From positions 217,481 to 281,480 of the forward strand of contig SJOL01001962.1 of the NCBI GenBank assembly GCA_004794785.1: a DNA stretch of 64,000 nucleotides, written 5' to 3'. This DNA comes from Opisthorchis felineus. Taxonomy: Eukaryota; Platyhelminthes; Trematoda; Opisthorchiida; Opisthorchiidae. Positions 36,601 to 49,144 of this stretch are shown one piece after another; the stretch's first letter is position 1; every line of letters begins with the position of its first letter. Made by a program: the position numbers and the translations under genes. Below the pieces are notes generated by a model. That model did no database searches. It was not told the DNA's origin and worked only from the letters and a program-made list of their open reading frames with translations.

Positions 36601-39540
36601 GGACGTCTAATTTATTTCACTGTATTGACACTGCAATGAGCATTGTTTACTACCCTCAGGGTATGTGAAGTCGGTTTCCGCGTTTGCCTCACTTGAAAGC
36701 TCGTGGGCCAAATTGTTTTACATAGTCGTATTCTACCGTAAATCTGTGTCAGGATATCATTGTTTGAACGGTTGTTAAATCTCTCTTACAGCAATTGGTT
36801 AGTGTTAGATATAGAAGGAAACGTTAGTAATTCGTATTGTTGGTTTAACTCTTCGTCAATCCCAGCAGATTTGTCCCACCGAATGCGTTAGTAGTTTAAG
36901 AAATCAAACTATAATAGCGATGAAAGAAAAGATGCTACAAAGGGGGTATCTCCTCTTAGAACAGAGCATGCTGATATAAATGACGTGAGTATTTACGTAA
37001 TCATGGATTTACTTAGCAAACAATGGATCACAAGGGTATACCTGTCTAAGAAAATGGATTTATGGGAATAAGGTCCTCTCATGAAGCAGACCTTTTGAGC
37101 ATGCAAATATTTCCCGGTTTAACAGCGTTTCTCAAGCAATGTGTACCTGGATTGCGGAATTGTGGGTGCCAGAGTGTGTTCCCACCAGCTTCTCTGAGAT
37201 AGGCTGTAAGTCTTCATTAAAACATGAATACAAGCAACTACTTCGGATCAGATGGTTTATTTATAATTGACCTATAGCAGAAATTATGGCCCATATGCGG
37301 CCGGACTCATGCAAAAACAGAGACGTATATTATTGTGAAGTTTATTTTATACTCAGCTATTGTGATAAAACGTGATAGTGTTTGATAGCATTATAGATGT
37401 CCTGCTGTTTTGCATAGACTCGCGCTATACCCTCAATTTAGTCCCCTCGGAGTTGTGTAGCACGTCGCAGACTTAGTTTTTTTCCATTATGGATCTTCCA
37501 GGAAATTACACTGGCATTTCTCTGTGGATGCTAGGCCAATTTGTTGAAGCACTATGTGTTTTGATCGTTGCAATAACCTTTATAACAGCTTCGATTTCGG
37601 TGTTAAAGAATATTGTGACGATGATTGTTGACAACTCGTGAAGCAATCGGCCAGCTCCTTTTTTTCTAATTTCGTTCTACAGCCGGATCATATTTAGACA
37701 GCAACTCGTCTGCAGCTTTTTTCATCCAGTGATGTTGTGTATATGTCCAAAGCCAAATAATTGTTCCAGCCAACTATGGTGAAAAAAACCCCAGTTTTGC
37801 TGTTTTGTTTATCGACCTTGCGTATGAAATAAAACTCTTGAGCTGCCAGTCAACTAAAAATTCCTTATTTAATGGTATAGGTTAGAGGAGCCTATTTTGG
37901 AGACAAACAGCCTTGTACGGGATGGTTTCCTTGATGCAGATCATTTCTTGCCTCAGAAAAGTTCTAGTGGATGGTATCATAGTCAACCGAATCGGAAGCT
38001 CCACTTGTCTTCGGGCAATTCGCTAACCACATGCAGTCTCCTTTATGCTACAAAGTTTTCCAAACAGTCATTCCAAATAGGAAAGCTCATCCCGCCAGAA
38101 AAATTGTGTCGATGTTGGTGTTTTCTTGTATGGAGAGGGTAAGTTCTGAGAGGTTAGGATGGCCTGACTGACAAATAGTCTACAAAAAAGTGAAGCACAG
38201 TTAGAAGTCTGCACCAGCCTTATTAGTGATGAGAAACCACACTCTTCTAATCAAACTGGGCATGAGAGCACATAATATGGTCATGATGATGAAGTTGAAA
38301 ATGTTACCTCAAACATCTAAGTGAATGATATAGCCTGTTTTCTAAGCCATGTCTTGTATCTGTAATCTTTGTTTCAAGTGAAATAAAACCAAATCTCCAT
38401 TTCGTACAAGGCACAATGCAGACTTGTTCAAAGTTAAGCGATCATCAGAGAAAAACCCCACTAAGTATTCACAATCGTCAACTATACTAGAGCCTGCAAA
38501 GCGAACTTTTTTTATGCGTGCAATATGGAGTGCAACCAAAATACCATCTTCAAACCGCAATTTATTTTGAGTGAGGAAAGCAGGTGGAGTTGTTAGAACC
38601 ACCCACAAAATAGTATAACTTATCAGGTGCATGGAAATGTATGGTGTGACCAGACACTACTCATATGTCCTGAATATGTTATGTGTGACCTGAGGATGAA
38701 AAATTCATGTGGAAGCGGTTTACACAAGTGTATACTTCTACGTAGCTGGAAAATCCATAACAATTTAGGCCTTTCGTTGAGCTTCTAGGTTAAATTACTT
38801 AATTCTGGATGAACTTTTTTGATATGATTGTTCAGAGGAAAATTATCAAAATCCCAAAGAGTGCTTATTTTTTAATACTTTTTCATCCTATATGGCTTAT
38901 CCCCAAATAGTTCAACTCTGGTCCTGTATGATCGGATAAATGACACTTACGCAGTCCTATAATATCGAGTCTTTATTTTGATGATTACAGCTAATCTGAA
39001 ACACGAATATTCCTAAAAATAAGCATGGGAAGTTTTTCGGTTCATTAGCGTTCGATGTTCCATTCAAGCACGGCAACCAAGAGCGGCCTCATCAATCGGA
39101 AAACGCAGGTTTGTTTGGGGTACATATTGTTGTGTTTTCGTAAATTACATCAAATAAAAGCCAGCAGGCTCACCTACATTCTGGGAAGAGGAACATCGCG
39201 TATCAAACAACCCAACCAATCGCAGCGTTTCCTATCTGTTGTCTGCACTGCCGTTTACCCACAAACACGCATTCAGTTAACAGGAAATCGATGTCTGCAC
39301 TGTCCCATCACGTGACCACGCGCAGCACGGTGACGTGTACCAATGGAAAGCCCCAAATCTGTTCAACGGTTTTAGGATAAATGCTCCTTGTGGTCGAGTT
39401 GTGTAAGTGTTTGGAGGTGCCTTTGGAATAGTGTGTGCTGCGCGAAGAAGCGAAGCGGAATTTTTGTTAACAGACCATAGATTCAACGAACTATTATGAA
39501 AAACCTTAAACACTGATGTCCAATGAACACTATGACAAAT
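33650..39540. other. No recognised gene upstream of the NDNF-like exon
   Basis: Short frames occur on both strands. One plus-strand frame at 37897-38142 runs into a good donor (GAGAGG followed by GTAAGT at 38138) but has no recognised motif. A 60-base plus-strand segment at 39049-39108 is flanked by acceptor-like and donor-like bases but cannot be tied to the gene. Earlier exons of the NDNF-like gene, including its signal peptide, should lie here or further upstream but were not found. Confidence 0.3.
38342..38493 (-). CDS. Candidate terminal exon, unknown product
   Basis: On the minus strand an acceptor with a fair pyrimidine run (GTTCGCTTTGCAG) is followed by a frame of about 50 codons to a TAG stop. 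The peptide includes VDDCEYLVGFFSDDRLTLNK and LCLVRNGDLVLFHLKQRLQ. Composition looks coding-like, but I recognise no family. Its entry phase (two bases completing a codon) does not fit directly onto the exon at 41.8 kb, so a link to that candidate would need another exon. Confidence 0.2.
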
Positions 39541-39549
39541 AACATGCAG

Positions 39550-39714
39550 TCCGAAATGTCCAGAGTAGGAACTTCACCCAATCTCGTCGTAAAACCGGTA
39601 CACTGTCGGAAAATGCCCGGAGATTTCATTATCAAATGTTATCGACGAGAAATTCATTTCACATGGATTCCACCGAAAGAGGACCTACAAAAGGTGATGA
39701 TCAAGTTCAAACAG
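39550..39714 (+). CDS. NDNF-like gene, FN3-encoding exon (first seen)
   Basis: An acceptor-like ATAACATGCAG is followed by a 55-codon open exon ending in a good donor (AAACAG then GTAAAT). The peptide contains SPNLVVKPVHCRKMPG and then REIHFTWIPPKEDL, the A-B-C strands of a fibronectin type III fold, with the conserved tryptophan followed by PP. It aligns with the start of the first FN3-like domain of NDNF, where TVTLAWKPSP stands at this place. It is phase 0 at both ends, which fits the next exon at 61051. NDNF family proteins are secreted, so extracellular function is inferred. The N-terminal exons were not found. Confidence 0.6.
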
Positions 39715-41811
39715 GTAAATCATGCTGGGATTTAAACCCGCGTTTTTGCTGCAAAACTCTATTTTCTGACCCGAAACATTCAATGTTTTGGATTGAAAGT
39801 CGGGTGATTTGGAGTTTTTCGTGTTTGGTATTTTTGGTTGAAACACTGTGGTTATCGTTTTATGTATACGCTTTATATTCCCTGAAGCTTTTGGTTCACC
39901 ACTGACAAGTCACTGGAGCCTTGGGTACCTTCCCATGTTAGTTTATAGATGGTTACTAGCGTGAGAAACCTAGTACTGCTTTCCTTATCATACAGGAACC
40001 ATCAGAAATACATGCTCAATTTGCCAATCTAAGTGAAATGCTGGTTTTGTAAAAGAAGAACTGCAAAGTATACAGTGTTATATTGGCGTAAAAATCGCAG
40101 TGTAGTAAGACAGGGCAAGTACGCATTTTTTCAGAATGTTGTTTTAGTTATATACAACGAGCAAAGTGATTACTCAGATTAGTTCCTACTTGAAAACTAA
40201 GTTCTGTGCGTTGGCCTATATGTAGGACTTTGAGGGTTACACCCATCTGATGAGCCCAAGGACTTAGTAACCTGTCGAAGGGTCTCACCAACTGTATGAA
40301 TGATATCACATGGAAGAAAATATTTCCGCACCTTGAATAGTGTTCTTTTCTTTATGGAAACTGACCCTAGGAAATAACTTGATCGGTTGGTCTCGAAGGT
40401 ATGTTCTTTATGAGGGAGCGTTAATCAGTTTGATATTTACCAACCGTCTGGTTTTTTTAGTGTTATCTGGGAGGTCCGTTAGTTTATCTCAACTCGACTA
40501 TCGAAGCCAGGTTTCAGTTGAAATGTAGCCATCAGGTATTGATCCGCTTGAAAATAATGTGGAAGCCACATGCCATGTAGATTCAAGATCCTTTATCTTC
40601 CTAACTTCCATTTCTTCTTTGGCTTCCAAGCACTCTCCTCATGTGTTTTCTGGCGTTGGGACAACTTGCCGTCGTTGTCGTCTTTTTTCCTTCAGTGCCA
40701 CTGAACCGACCCGATAAATAATCAGGACCTATTATCAGCCAGTCACGGGTGTTATCCAAATCAGTGTTGAGTTTGCCATCCATACCAACACTACACGGAA
40801 TTTGTGAAAGCTCTGTGCTTTCGCATAAGGTCAAAATTTAAGCATAAAACTTTTAAATCTACAGTGGTCTAGATAAATTAAGGGCTTAAGACATGTGGAA
40901 GACTCTGTCAGTGATATTGAAGATTGTTCATCCATTCAGGTAATATATTCAGGTAGTTCACAAAAAGGACCTTGTTTGAGACGGAAATGCTACAAATTAG
41001 GATAAGCCAGAGACAAATTGTAGCGGGGTAGTACGAATCGCGTCACCTTGTAGTTCTGGCTGGTGAAAGTTTAAAAGTTGAGGCATCTGCTGGACTATAA
41101 AACACCTTCCCACATTTCCAGACGCAATGATTTTTAAGTATTCTTCACTCCATAGAGTTTATACAAGCTAGGGAGTGACTTCTGATTACACAATTACCTA
41201 GCTCTAAGAAATTTACCGCATCTGAAGTCTTTCAGAGAGAAAACAGACAAACAGTAGGTACAGTGAGAGTAGTGTGTGCAGAATCAAATGAATAACCAAG
41301 GCTAAAAGGAATGGAGAACTACTCTAGTCTATTAATACAGAACACCAGACTTCGAGATTGACGAACAGACTACGGTACACAGATTTTGAACCAAAGCTTA
41401 TGATGACTGACTGGTTGAAAACACAAACGGGCGATGAATCTTCAAAATAATCACGCTAACTTAACTAAAAAGAGTAAAAAAACATTACACTCAAGCTACT
41501 GGAAAAAACGGTTTGCTTCTGCAGCTACAACGACCTGCTGTAAACCCACCCGCATTTGGGAAGTTAAACTATCATTTCACTAGCATATTACCAATGAAAT
41601 GGAGCTTTTCATGTGAAATCATCACATATACATACGTGGAAGAATAAAGGAGAAAACGTGTCACTGTTAGGTAGCCGAGTATGAGACGAGGGGACAGAGT
41701 ACATTTGGCTATTTGATCAGCTTGGTCGGGTGCTGCTCAACCGTTCATCCACAACTGACTGGTGTAAAATCTCTGAAGAAGATTGGTGCAACTATGAAAC
41801 AACGAACTTAC

Positions 41812-41943
41812 AGCCTTGAACTTTCTGTCTAGTGCTAAAGCAATCGAATGCACCAGGTATGTTGTTCCATCAAGGAACTGAGCCACGAAGATCAGTAGAG
41901 GGATCAGCACCCCATAAGATGAGGGTGCAACAGCATTTTTAAG
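41812..41943 (-). CDS. Candidate membrane-protein exon, unknown product
   Basis: On the minus strand a pyrimidine-rich acceptor (CACCTTTGCTTTTTGTCAG) opens 44 codons without a stop, ending at a strong donor (AAGGCT then GTAAGT). Both ends are phase 0. The peptide contains SYGVLIPLLIFVAQFLDGTT and a second hydrophobic run (YLVHSIALAL), so it could be one or two membrane segments. No family was recognised. The phase fits the candidate exon at 46.6 kb upstream on the same strand. It would lie inside the large intron of the NDNF-like gene, on the opposite strand. A chance frame is possible. Confidence 0.25.
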
Positions 41944-42734
41944 CTGACAAAAAGCAAAGGTGTACAGGCAATTTGTCTGAAAATAGGTAATATCCACTTT
42001 AGCACTCGTGTTATTCATGCTACTCCCTCGACGAGAGAGGGACTCTGAGTAGACAGATCTGTAACAGGTTTACTAAGTATATCTTTGCACTCCTCTGGCA
42101 ATAAGAATGTCAGGCCGCATACATTTCGTGTTTTTATATAGTGAATTGCCTTATACACCTAATCGCACAGTATTCTGTCCGTTCTTAAATGAACCCTAGC
42201 AATACTGAATATAGGCAATGCTTTTGGCTCTCCGGGAAATTAACTTTTGGATTTATTAGGGTGTGTTATTGGGACATAAATTTAGCATGTTGCCATTAAG
42301 TTACCTCCAACCACTCGATAATATGCGGTGAATTATTCCCTATGAGCAAGGTCTCAACAAAGATCTAATAAAGTCAACGAAGTTTGGTCATGATTGGCTG
42401 GGTCAACCTTTCATTCTCACCTCAGGTTCTATCCTCGTGCTCGCATTCTTTTCTTTTTCAAACCCGTTCCAGCCACAAGCAGGAAATTACGTCTGTAAAG
42501 TTGTAAGTTGCCTCAGTTCAGCAACATGGCTCAAAGCGAAAACGAGAGTAGTTGACCACATCTGCATAATAAGGTGGAGTACCCTCCACTCAAGAAATAG
42601 TGGGGTATCAGAACTTAAAACACAGCATTCGGTAGACCGATTTTATCTCTTAAAAATTCATTCTTTGTGGTGAACTCAGAACGCCCGTCGCAAATGATTC
42701 TTTATTCAAATGAGATTTTTTTCTGTCAGTTACG

Positions 42735-42990
42735 CCAGTCCATGCTGAAAAACCGAGAAGCACTGTACAGCTGTTTCATTCTCGTTGGGAATCGTCAGCA
42801 GTGTGCATCTCACGAAACTCAGAGTTTCGAACCTGCGACCTTCTGGGCAGTGGGTGAACACCTAAAGGTCTGGCCGCAAGTGGCTGAACATGAGTGTGAC
42901 TTACTAAATCAGACAGGACATAGTGCAACTTCCTTCAATAACGGGAACCACATCAAGTAGTTACTGACTGACTGGCTCCCTATTCAGTAT
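42735..42990 (-). mobile_element. tRNA-like SINE family B, copy 3
   Basis: Plus-strand blocks AAAAACCGAGAAGCACTGTA, CAGCTGTTTCATTCTCG, TTTCGAACCTGCGACCTTCT, AGTGGGTGAACACCTAAAGG, GACATAGTGCAACTTC, GGGAACCACATCAAGTAG and GACTGACTGGCTCCC match the copies at 11.6 and 33.4 kb in order. On the minus strand GGTCGCAGGTTCGAAACT is a good pol III B box, preceded by GCGGCCAGACCTTTAGGTG at the place of the A box. The 97-codon open frame at 42667-42960 runs through this element and is not a gene. Confidence 0.7.
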
Positions 42991-43605
42991 TTTGGACACT
43001 TACAGAATTAGGGCTAAAACAAAGTGAATAAAATAATTAAAATCCGAGGGTTTTTGGACGCCAAAGCTGCTAAGATTTTTTGCCGCGTAGGTAGACTTGT
43101 TAGACGTTAAACCTCATATTTCGCCATGCTGGAAACAGAAGACGGAATGAAGAAAAATAAATAAGATCTATTAATGGCATTAGGAAACTTACAAGTGGAG
43201 TTATGCTGGTAAGTGCTAGCTGTACCATATTGGGGAGACGTCAGAGAGACGTGTCTGTTACCAAAGTGTTGAGTACAATATGCAGAATCCAAAGGACACT
43301 GGACCGACAGTGACTCCATAATCGATACTTAGACACAAAGGTATTTTTCTTCACTTATTCGACGACACCACACTACTCTCTTCCATAGATGGGCGGAACC
43401 GTTAACTGGTAACAATCCGTAGCTCAGTAACTGACAAATCTTGTTGTTCTGGTCGTCAAATCACCCGTAATTTCATCGCACTGATATTGGGATTCTGATT
43501 CCAAGACGTCCGGGACATTCTTCCTATCGGTGAACAAGCGTTGGTGGACATCGCCTACAGGTTTCACATCCTTCCGGCGTGTGACCGCTCTGGGCTTTCT
43601 TCTAG

Positions 43606-43751
43606 CTCAGTACTTCAAAACAACGGCTTTCTGTTATATCTTCACTTTTTTTGCCGAAATGTTTCGGCAAATGTTTCAAATGCAAACCCACAGGACGACC
43701 GATCTTGAGAGACAGTTTTACGCAAATGAACCAAATCCGTGTGATCTAAAG
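43606..43751 (+). CDS. Candidate exon, unknown product
   Basis: A good acceptor (GGGCTTTCTTCTAG) and a good donor (CTAAAG then GTATTC) bracket 48 open codons. The peptide includes FKTTAFCYIFTFFAEMFRQM and TDLERQFYANEPNPCDLK. No family is recognised. It needs phase 1 on entry, which does not fit the phase 0 end of the NDNF-like exon at 39714, so it is unlikely to be a constitutive exon of that gene. Confidence 0.2.
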
Positions 43752-46611
43752 GTATTCCATTGCAAACAAATTCCCTATTCGGTCAGCATGGCCGATTTGT
43801 AGGTCTTGCTTTTCGTTCACACGTATGCATGGAAACAGGTGTATAACCCAACAAAAGTTCACTTCAAATTTAGTGGCAGATTCTCTTGACAATGTTCATT
43901 CTAACAGATCCTGTCACGTGGGCTGTAACCGTTTGTCTACCATTTTAGCAGACAGCATCCGCGCGTGATGGAGGCACTAGGTACTAGGCACCCACTAGGT
44001 ACTGATAATGCCACCGGCACTGGTGGCTGGTCTTTTCCAGCAAAACTGCTCAACTCAGCAAACTAAATAACGGCCATCCATGTGCCTTGAGTCACCAGCA
44101 ATCCTCTCAATAGCTAAGGACTCTTCAGTCGAATTCAACGGTATCCAATAGCTAAGGCTTTTAAATTTTTTCGCCGATATAACTGTTAGGGGAACGCCAG
44201 TATCATGGCGCGCCGTGTGACAGAGAGTTACAGTAACTAAAAGGCCTAGCACATGTTTATTCATCCATTCTTAAGGGTCCCAATCGGTGTGATGTTTTGT
44301 CGTTAACGCACCCGGTGTTTGCTGCACGTCCTTATTGTTTTTGAATGCACCAGTATGTATACGTCAGCTGTGCGTAGGGAGACCAAAACCAGATATGCCA
44401 TTTTTGTAGACGGTTAGTCGAATCACTCTTGGGGCTATCCTTTTATGACATGGATGATAAGTCACGAGTTGATAAGAGCATATGCTGATGAATGTCTCAA
44501 GGTTGACAACCATTTTTTTTTCGGACAACTTGCTATCTGATGCCTCTGCAATGGATGAAGTTGATAGGTGCAAGGAATACAAAATAAATCATTGAACCAT
44601 TTATGTCATTCAGTAGTCATGTTTTAGGGAAAATGCAGAATATTGGTGTATTGAGAGGTTGGAGGGATGTTTTTTTCACACCACTTTTACCTTAAATTTC
44701 CGCAGAACATATCACGAGGGTATTCCCTGTGAGACATGCACTGCGCTTTGCCGCCTGCAGAGAATGCGAAAAGCTTAGCAAAGATACTGCCTCGCAGATC
44801 AGGAAAAACATTCATCTAATTTCAACAAACCGAAGATAAAGCCTCCTTGTAAGTAAGGCTGATCGCAAACGGACCATGGAAGATATTTTTTAAACTACAC
44901 CGTATGACGTGACTAGAACTGGCCCAAATTTTGAGCGCCATTACTCCGCAAATATCAGAATCACAATCAATAGCAGGCTTCAGGCTGCTCAGATACGTCT
45001 GGACTCTACGATCATGGAAAGTTTGATCTGGAGTGTAGGTCAGTGTGTGGTCTGTAAGTCTGACCACAATGCTGTCCATCTCATTTAATAATTACTTGCA
45101 GTCGTAGTGAAACACAAAAGTGGAGTGTACTTGCCAGTTGATCTCTGAGAGTCTCTCAAAAGGCAGCGACGAGCTGCGCAGCTGGAGGAGAACAGCTCAA
45201 CAGGAGTGCAAAATACTAGGAATCACTATTTGCACGACACATCGAGGCTTCCGGGTTCAGCTAGGCAGTCAGAACCCAAGTCCGTTAGTGCTTGGTGCTA
45301 CAGTTTTGATTAGAACACAACCATAAATGAACGCTAGGCATAAACCATTATGATTCACACTGTCTGTCTAACCCGCGAGTTACTCCACCATAACTCATGC
45401 CACAAGCTGCCATTTAATGTTCACTGATTAATCGTTTTTACCACGACTCTTACCTGTGAGTGTACGACGTTTTACTTTTAAGGGTGATGAATGCACTTGG
45501 AGATGATAAGATTTCGATACCAATATGTTTTTGAAGTTTTGTTGAAGTGGTTGAGGCCGATGCTTATCCGAGTCGGTTGGCTTTAAAGTACTGGACAAAA
45601 CCCACGGTTACTAATTCTTGGGGCCTGGAAAATTGGTGTTTGAGCTTAAAGTTAAAGAAATGCCAAATAAATAGTAGATGAATGATACCGCTGATGGAAA
45701 ATTCTAGTAATATATGCTTATCTCATGTGAGCTAATGGCGCATGCATTATTTCTTTGTGTGGTTTGTAGGTTAGCTTTGAATGTAATGCGGCCTTTTTCA
45801 GGGAAACTAGCAAAACAAAAGAATTTGGACGGGTGAAGCGTGCAAATAGTTTATTTAAACTACGCAAAAAGCATATGGGTAGAATATTTTTCTGCAATGC
45901 TTTTGGGAATGGTTCTATCGATATTTTTCTCTAGGGCTGCTTAATAAATGTTGACAGCCTGATGTATCCTGGTCAATTTCTTAAACGTTTTTATTTGGCA
46001 AATCAGTCATGGTAACAAAATAATGAATTCCGTCAGGCTGAGTCTCTTGTGGAACAGGTCGAAATCCATGTACGTTCCTCGACATTTTCTAGTCAATTCT
46101 AAAATTACCTGGAACAGATGGCTTCAGTCGTTCGGGTCGTCTGAGTACAAAGCATTTTCACTCGAATAGTATTTCTCTCGTCATGATACGATATTTATAT
46201 TTAGCTCACTTCAAAAAGCGAGATCCACTTTTAACAGTATGCTGTTGAACACAGGGACTCTATCTAGTCACCAGCTTCAGTGATTTCATCATGCATACGA
46301 ACATGAGTAAACATCTGAGTAACTCGCTGCTAAATCAACGACTGATTAACTCAGGTTCCCGGAGTTATTTCTATCTGCTGAGTTTTCAGCAGGGCAGTCT
46401 GCGGATTTCGAGTCATTAATCCACACTACTTACTGCAGAAATAAATGAAACTTCGTTGAATGACTTTGCAGAAAACGCACGAGGTGGTGCACATTATCTG
46501 AAAGAATATCAGTGTTTGCTTGATCACGAGGGGCACAATCGGGCTTCGAGCTTCATGTTATGTAAGCTTATGACAGAGAGCAATATACGAATGGTAGAAG
46601 CTGGTGCTTAC

Positions 46612-46806
46612 TTGCCATACAACCATGAGGGAAGAAGGCTTAATAGCTGGTGAGGAGGTAAGGGAGGAATGGGGACCAACTGCAAAAATCCAATGTCGAT
46701 AGAGATTTCCAAGATCTAGGTGCCCATTGAGGTAAACGCACTTGAGCGTCATGTTGAAGCAAGCCAACATTAGTGGGATGTAAACAGTGTTATTTGCCAA
46801 ACTCAT
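46612..46806 (-). CDS. Candidate first exon of a membrane protein, unknown product
   Basis: On the minus strand an ATG opens MSLANNTVYIPLMLACFNMT, then LKCVYLNGHLDLGNLYRHW and a serine-rich part, ending at TGGCAA followed by GTAAGC (phase 0). That phase fits the exon at 41.8 kb, giving an intron of about 4.7 kb that contains SINE copy 3. It could be a short multi-pass protein. No family match was recognised and LINE copy 3 begins only 60 bp away, so this may be chance. Confidence 0.2.
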
Positions 46807-46869
46807 CGAATACAAATCGTGCGCACAGAGCAGAAATGTGTTAGCTTGACAGCCGAGGTAAGAAGTGAC

Positions 46870-48060
46870 ATAAAGCTCACCGCTGGCGTCTGTTGTGTGC
46901 CATGTTCTGTAGGTTTTTTGAAGCTACACAAGCAAGTTCACCAGGACCCGACCATGGAAAGAGAGGAGATCCCAGGTCACTGAGTTTGACAGCAGCGACT
47001 TTCGTTCTGCTTTGGCGCGACATGGACTATCCTCAGCGGACATTCAGCCAAAACTAGTCTGGATTAAAAACACGGCCTTCTTCTGTTGATGGTGGTAAGG
47101 GGTAATCAGCAGTTACACCAACCAACCTAACATTCTACTCCTCATTTGCGGTGTGAATGAGTCGACGCATTACCTAGTACCCAATTGTGAACTGTTTCAT
47201 CACTTACGTTGTGCACCCAGTTAGTGCCCTCCTTACTAAGAAGACAAGCATGATTAAATATCTGGAGGAGTTCTAGGTATTCAGACTGGAGGACTAAAGT
47301 CTCACAGTTATACAGTAGAACGGCTGTCACCGTGGACCTGCAGACACGCCATTTAATCATGACGATGTTCGCTCCTAACTCCAGAGGTGACGCAGGTTTG
47401 CTGATATAGCTCACGTCTTGGTGCTGCACGTATTAACTTCATGTATCAGTAGAATTAAGGTTTATGCAGCCGCCAAGATAAGTGAGCCTGTCAACAAACT
47501 CAAGTTACTGGTTCTGAAGTTTCAAAGATGTGAATGGGAGGGGAAGCCATGATGTTAGACCGTGCACCGCATGGTAAAACAGCGAAAAAATTCCGACAAT
47601 TTTCCTAGAGTTTTCGACGTCATCACCCTTTCTCCACGTGTAATTCTGACCCCCAACTTCGTGATTTTCTGAAGAGCGCACTTCTTGAGGGCTTCCATAA
47701 CAGACCTGTATTAACGTGGAGAGGGAATATCCCTGACTAAGCCTACTCGTTGTAGGGAAACTTTTGTAGAGTTCATTATAAAACCTAAAATGACCGGATA
47801 TATAGGAATTAGTGACAAAAATACAATTCACAAACCTCAAGGACAATCCTTGTTGGCCAGGTGTATGTAGAAGAGCCAACCTATCCACTTAGTTGAATGC
47901 TAAGTTGAAGTCAAGAAAAACCGTCAACTTGGCCCATGATATGTGGGACGCCGCTCAAGCACTTGAGAATGTGGTCACTGTGACGGTCAATGGTCAAGCA
48001 CTGAGAATGGGGTCAATGCGAAGCCACTGTGGTTAAAACTCTACCTGGTGCCCGCGGACT
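46870..48060 (-). mobile_element. Degenerate RTE/CR1-like LINE, copy 3 (5'-truncated)
   Basis: Read on the minus strand: SQVLERRPTYHGPS (the LRQVLEHRHTYRRPT motif, about 47.95 kb), TVFLDFNLAFN*VDRLALL (RT block A, aspartate kept), GQQGLSLRFVN, then NELYKSFPTTSRLSQGYSLS (the TTSGVRQGCPLSP motif), LEFVDRLTYLGGCIN (the VDRFTYLGSCIS motif), then TVTAVLLYNCETLVLQSEYL (TVRAVLLYGCETWPLR) and NVSDETVHNWVLGN. At the 3' end NMAHNRRQR matches the usual DMAQNRSQW ending. The endonuclease is absent or unrecognisable, so the copy is 5'-truncated near 48.06 kb. It lies antisense in the large intron of the NDNF-like gene. The open frames at 47142-47429 and 47505-47888 belong to it. Confidence 0.85.
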
Positions 48061-48091
48061 TGCATCCTACTTGATTACTTTAGATGTCCGA

Positions 48092-48116
48092 GTAACGTGG
48101 CTAGTAGCCACGTTAC
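48092..48116. repeat. 25 bp perfect inverted repeat
   Basis: GTAACGTGGCTA, one G, then TAGCCACGTTAC: two 12-base arms with perfect complementarity around a single base. It lies about 30 bp outside the apparent 5' end of LINE copy 3. Its function is unknown. Confidence 0.85.
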
Positions 48117-49144
48117 GACTGAATTGAGACTTAAACCCTTATGGATGGAACACTCATCTGCAGTACCGTTTTGAATAAAAATTTACTGAATACTTGGCCT
48201 CGGATTTCTAAAAGTCATTCTTGTCCCCACATAAATATGAACAACCTGGTCAAGGCAAACATGAAGACTTAAGGCTACTTTTGAAAAACGCCGGTTGGAG
48301 CTCATCCAGGCGGGTGGCCCGATGGTCCGATGTTGATATTTTTAGATAATGAGGGAGAAGGTAACCTCACATAAAATGAACAGAGTTGGGCGGGTTAAAT
48401 AATTCGAGAGTACTTCATGCTCGTGAACTCCAGCAATGGCTCATTAGTACTTAACTACCGATCGATCAATTGGTTCGTTTCTTCTCTTTAAAATGTTGTT
48501 ATAAAAAACTTTTTTAAGCACCATGGCTTACCAATAACAGGTGAACGAAAGCTGTGGTGGTCTCGTTTACATTGGCTGAGTTGACAACTTGACCTAGCCT
48601 CTTTTGTCTCGGTTAAGATAATGAAAAAAATCATCGCTGCGGATAGTGCATCATACTTGATGTGTTAGAACAGCCCACTGTCGGTTAAAATTAGTGCAAG
48701 AAAACTTCTCACGGCATCCGTTGTTCACCTCAAGCACACATTTTAGCCTACTTCAACCCCAGGTAACCTCAGTGGCATGAACATACCTACGAAAAGTAAA
48801 CCCTTGGGTTATTTTCCCTGACACTGGCAACCAAAATGCCAAGCTGGCTTAATATACAGCCTGAGCTCCAATATTTCTCCCTTGCCAAATATAAAAGCCC
48901 TTAAAGAAAATGAAACCTAGAATGCAACAGGCGTCTGTGATTGAGATGTGACAGCAGATAAAAGAACTTATAGCATTTCGCCGTACAAAACATGTTTTTC
49001 TTTTATTAAATGTTATACATAAGTTGATCGTAGAATAGACAACAACACAACCAGATTTCAGCCGCGTAACTGTTAGTCTTTTGTGTGAACGGTTATGCCC
49101 CTTCAAGATAAGGCTTGACTAGTATGCGCCAGAAAAGTTAGTAC

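Noticed and set aside
37897..38142. 81-codon plus-strand frame ending at a GTAAGT donor
   Set aside because: The donor is good, but there is no convincing acceptor, no motif and no link to the NDNF-like gene.
39049..39108. Possible 60-base exon just upstream of the NDNF-like exon
   Set aside because: The acceptor and donor are fair, but the phase fits the 39550 exon only if another acceptor is used, and the peptide has no resemblance to NDNF.
42667..42960. 97-codon plus-strand open frame as a gene
   Set aside because: It runs through SINE copy 3, whose sequence recurs at 11.6 and 33.4 kb, so the frame is accidental.
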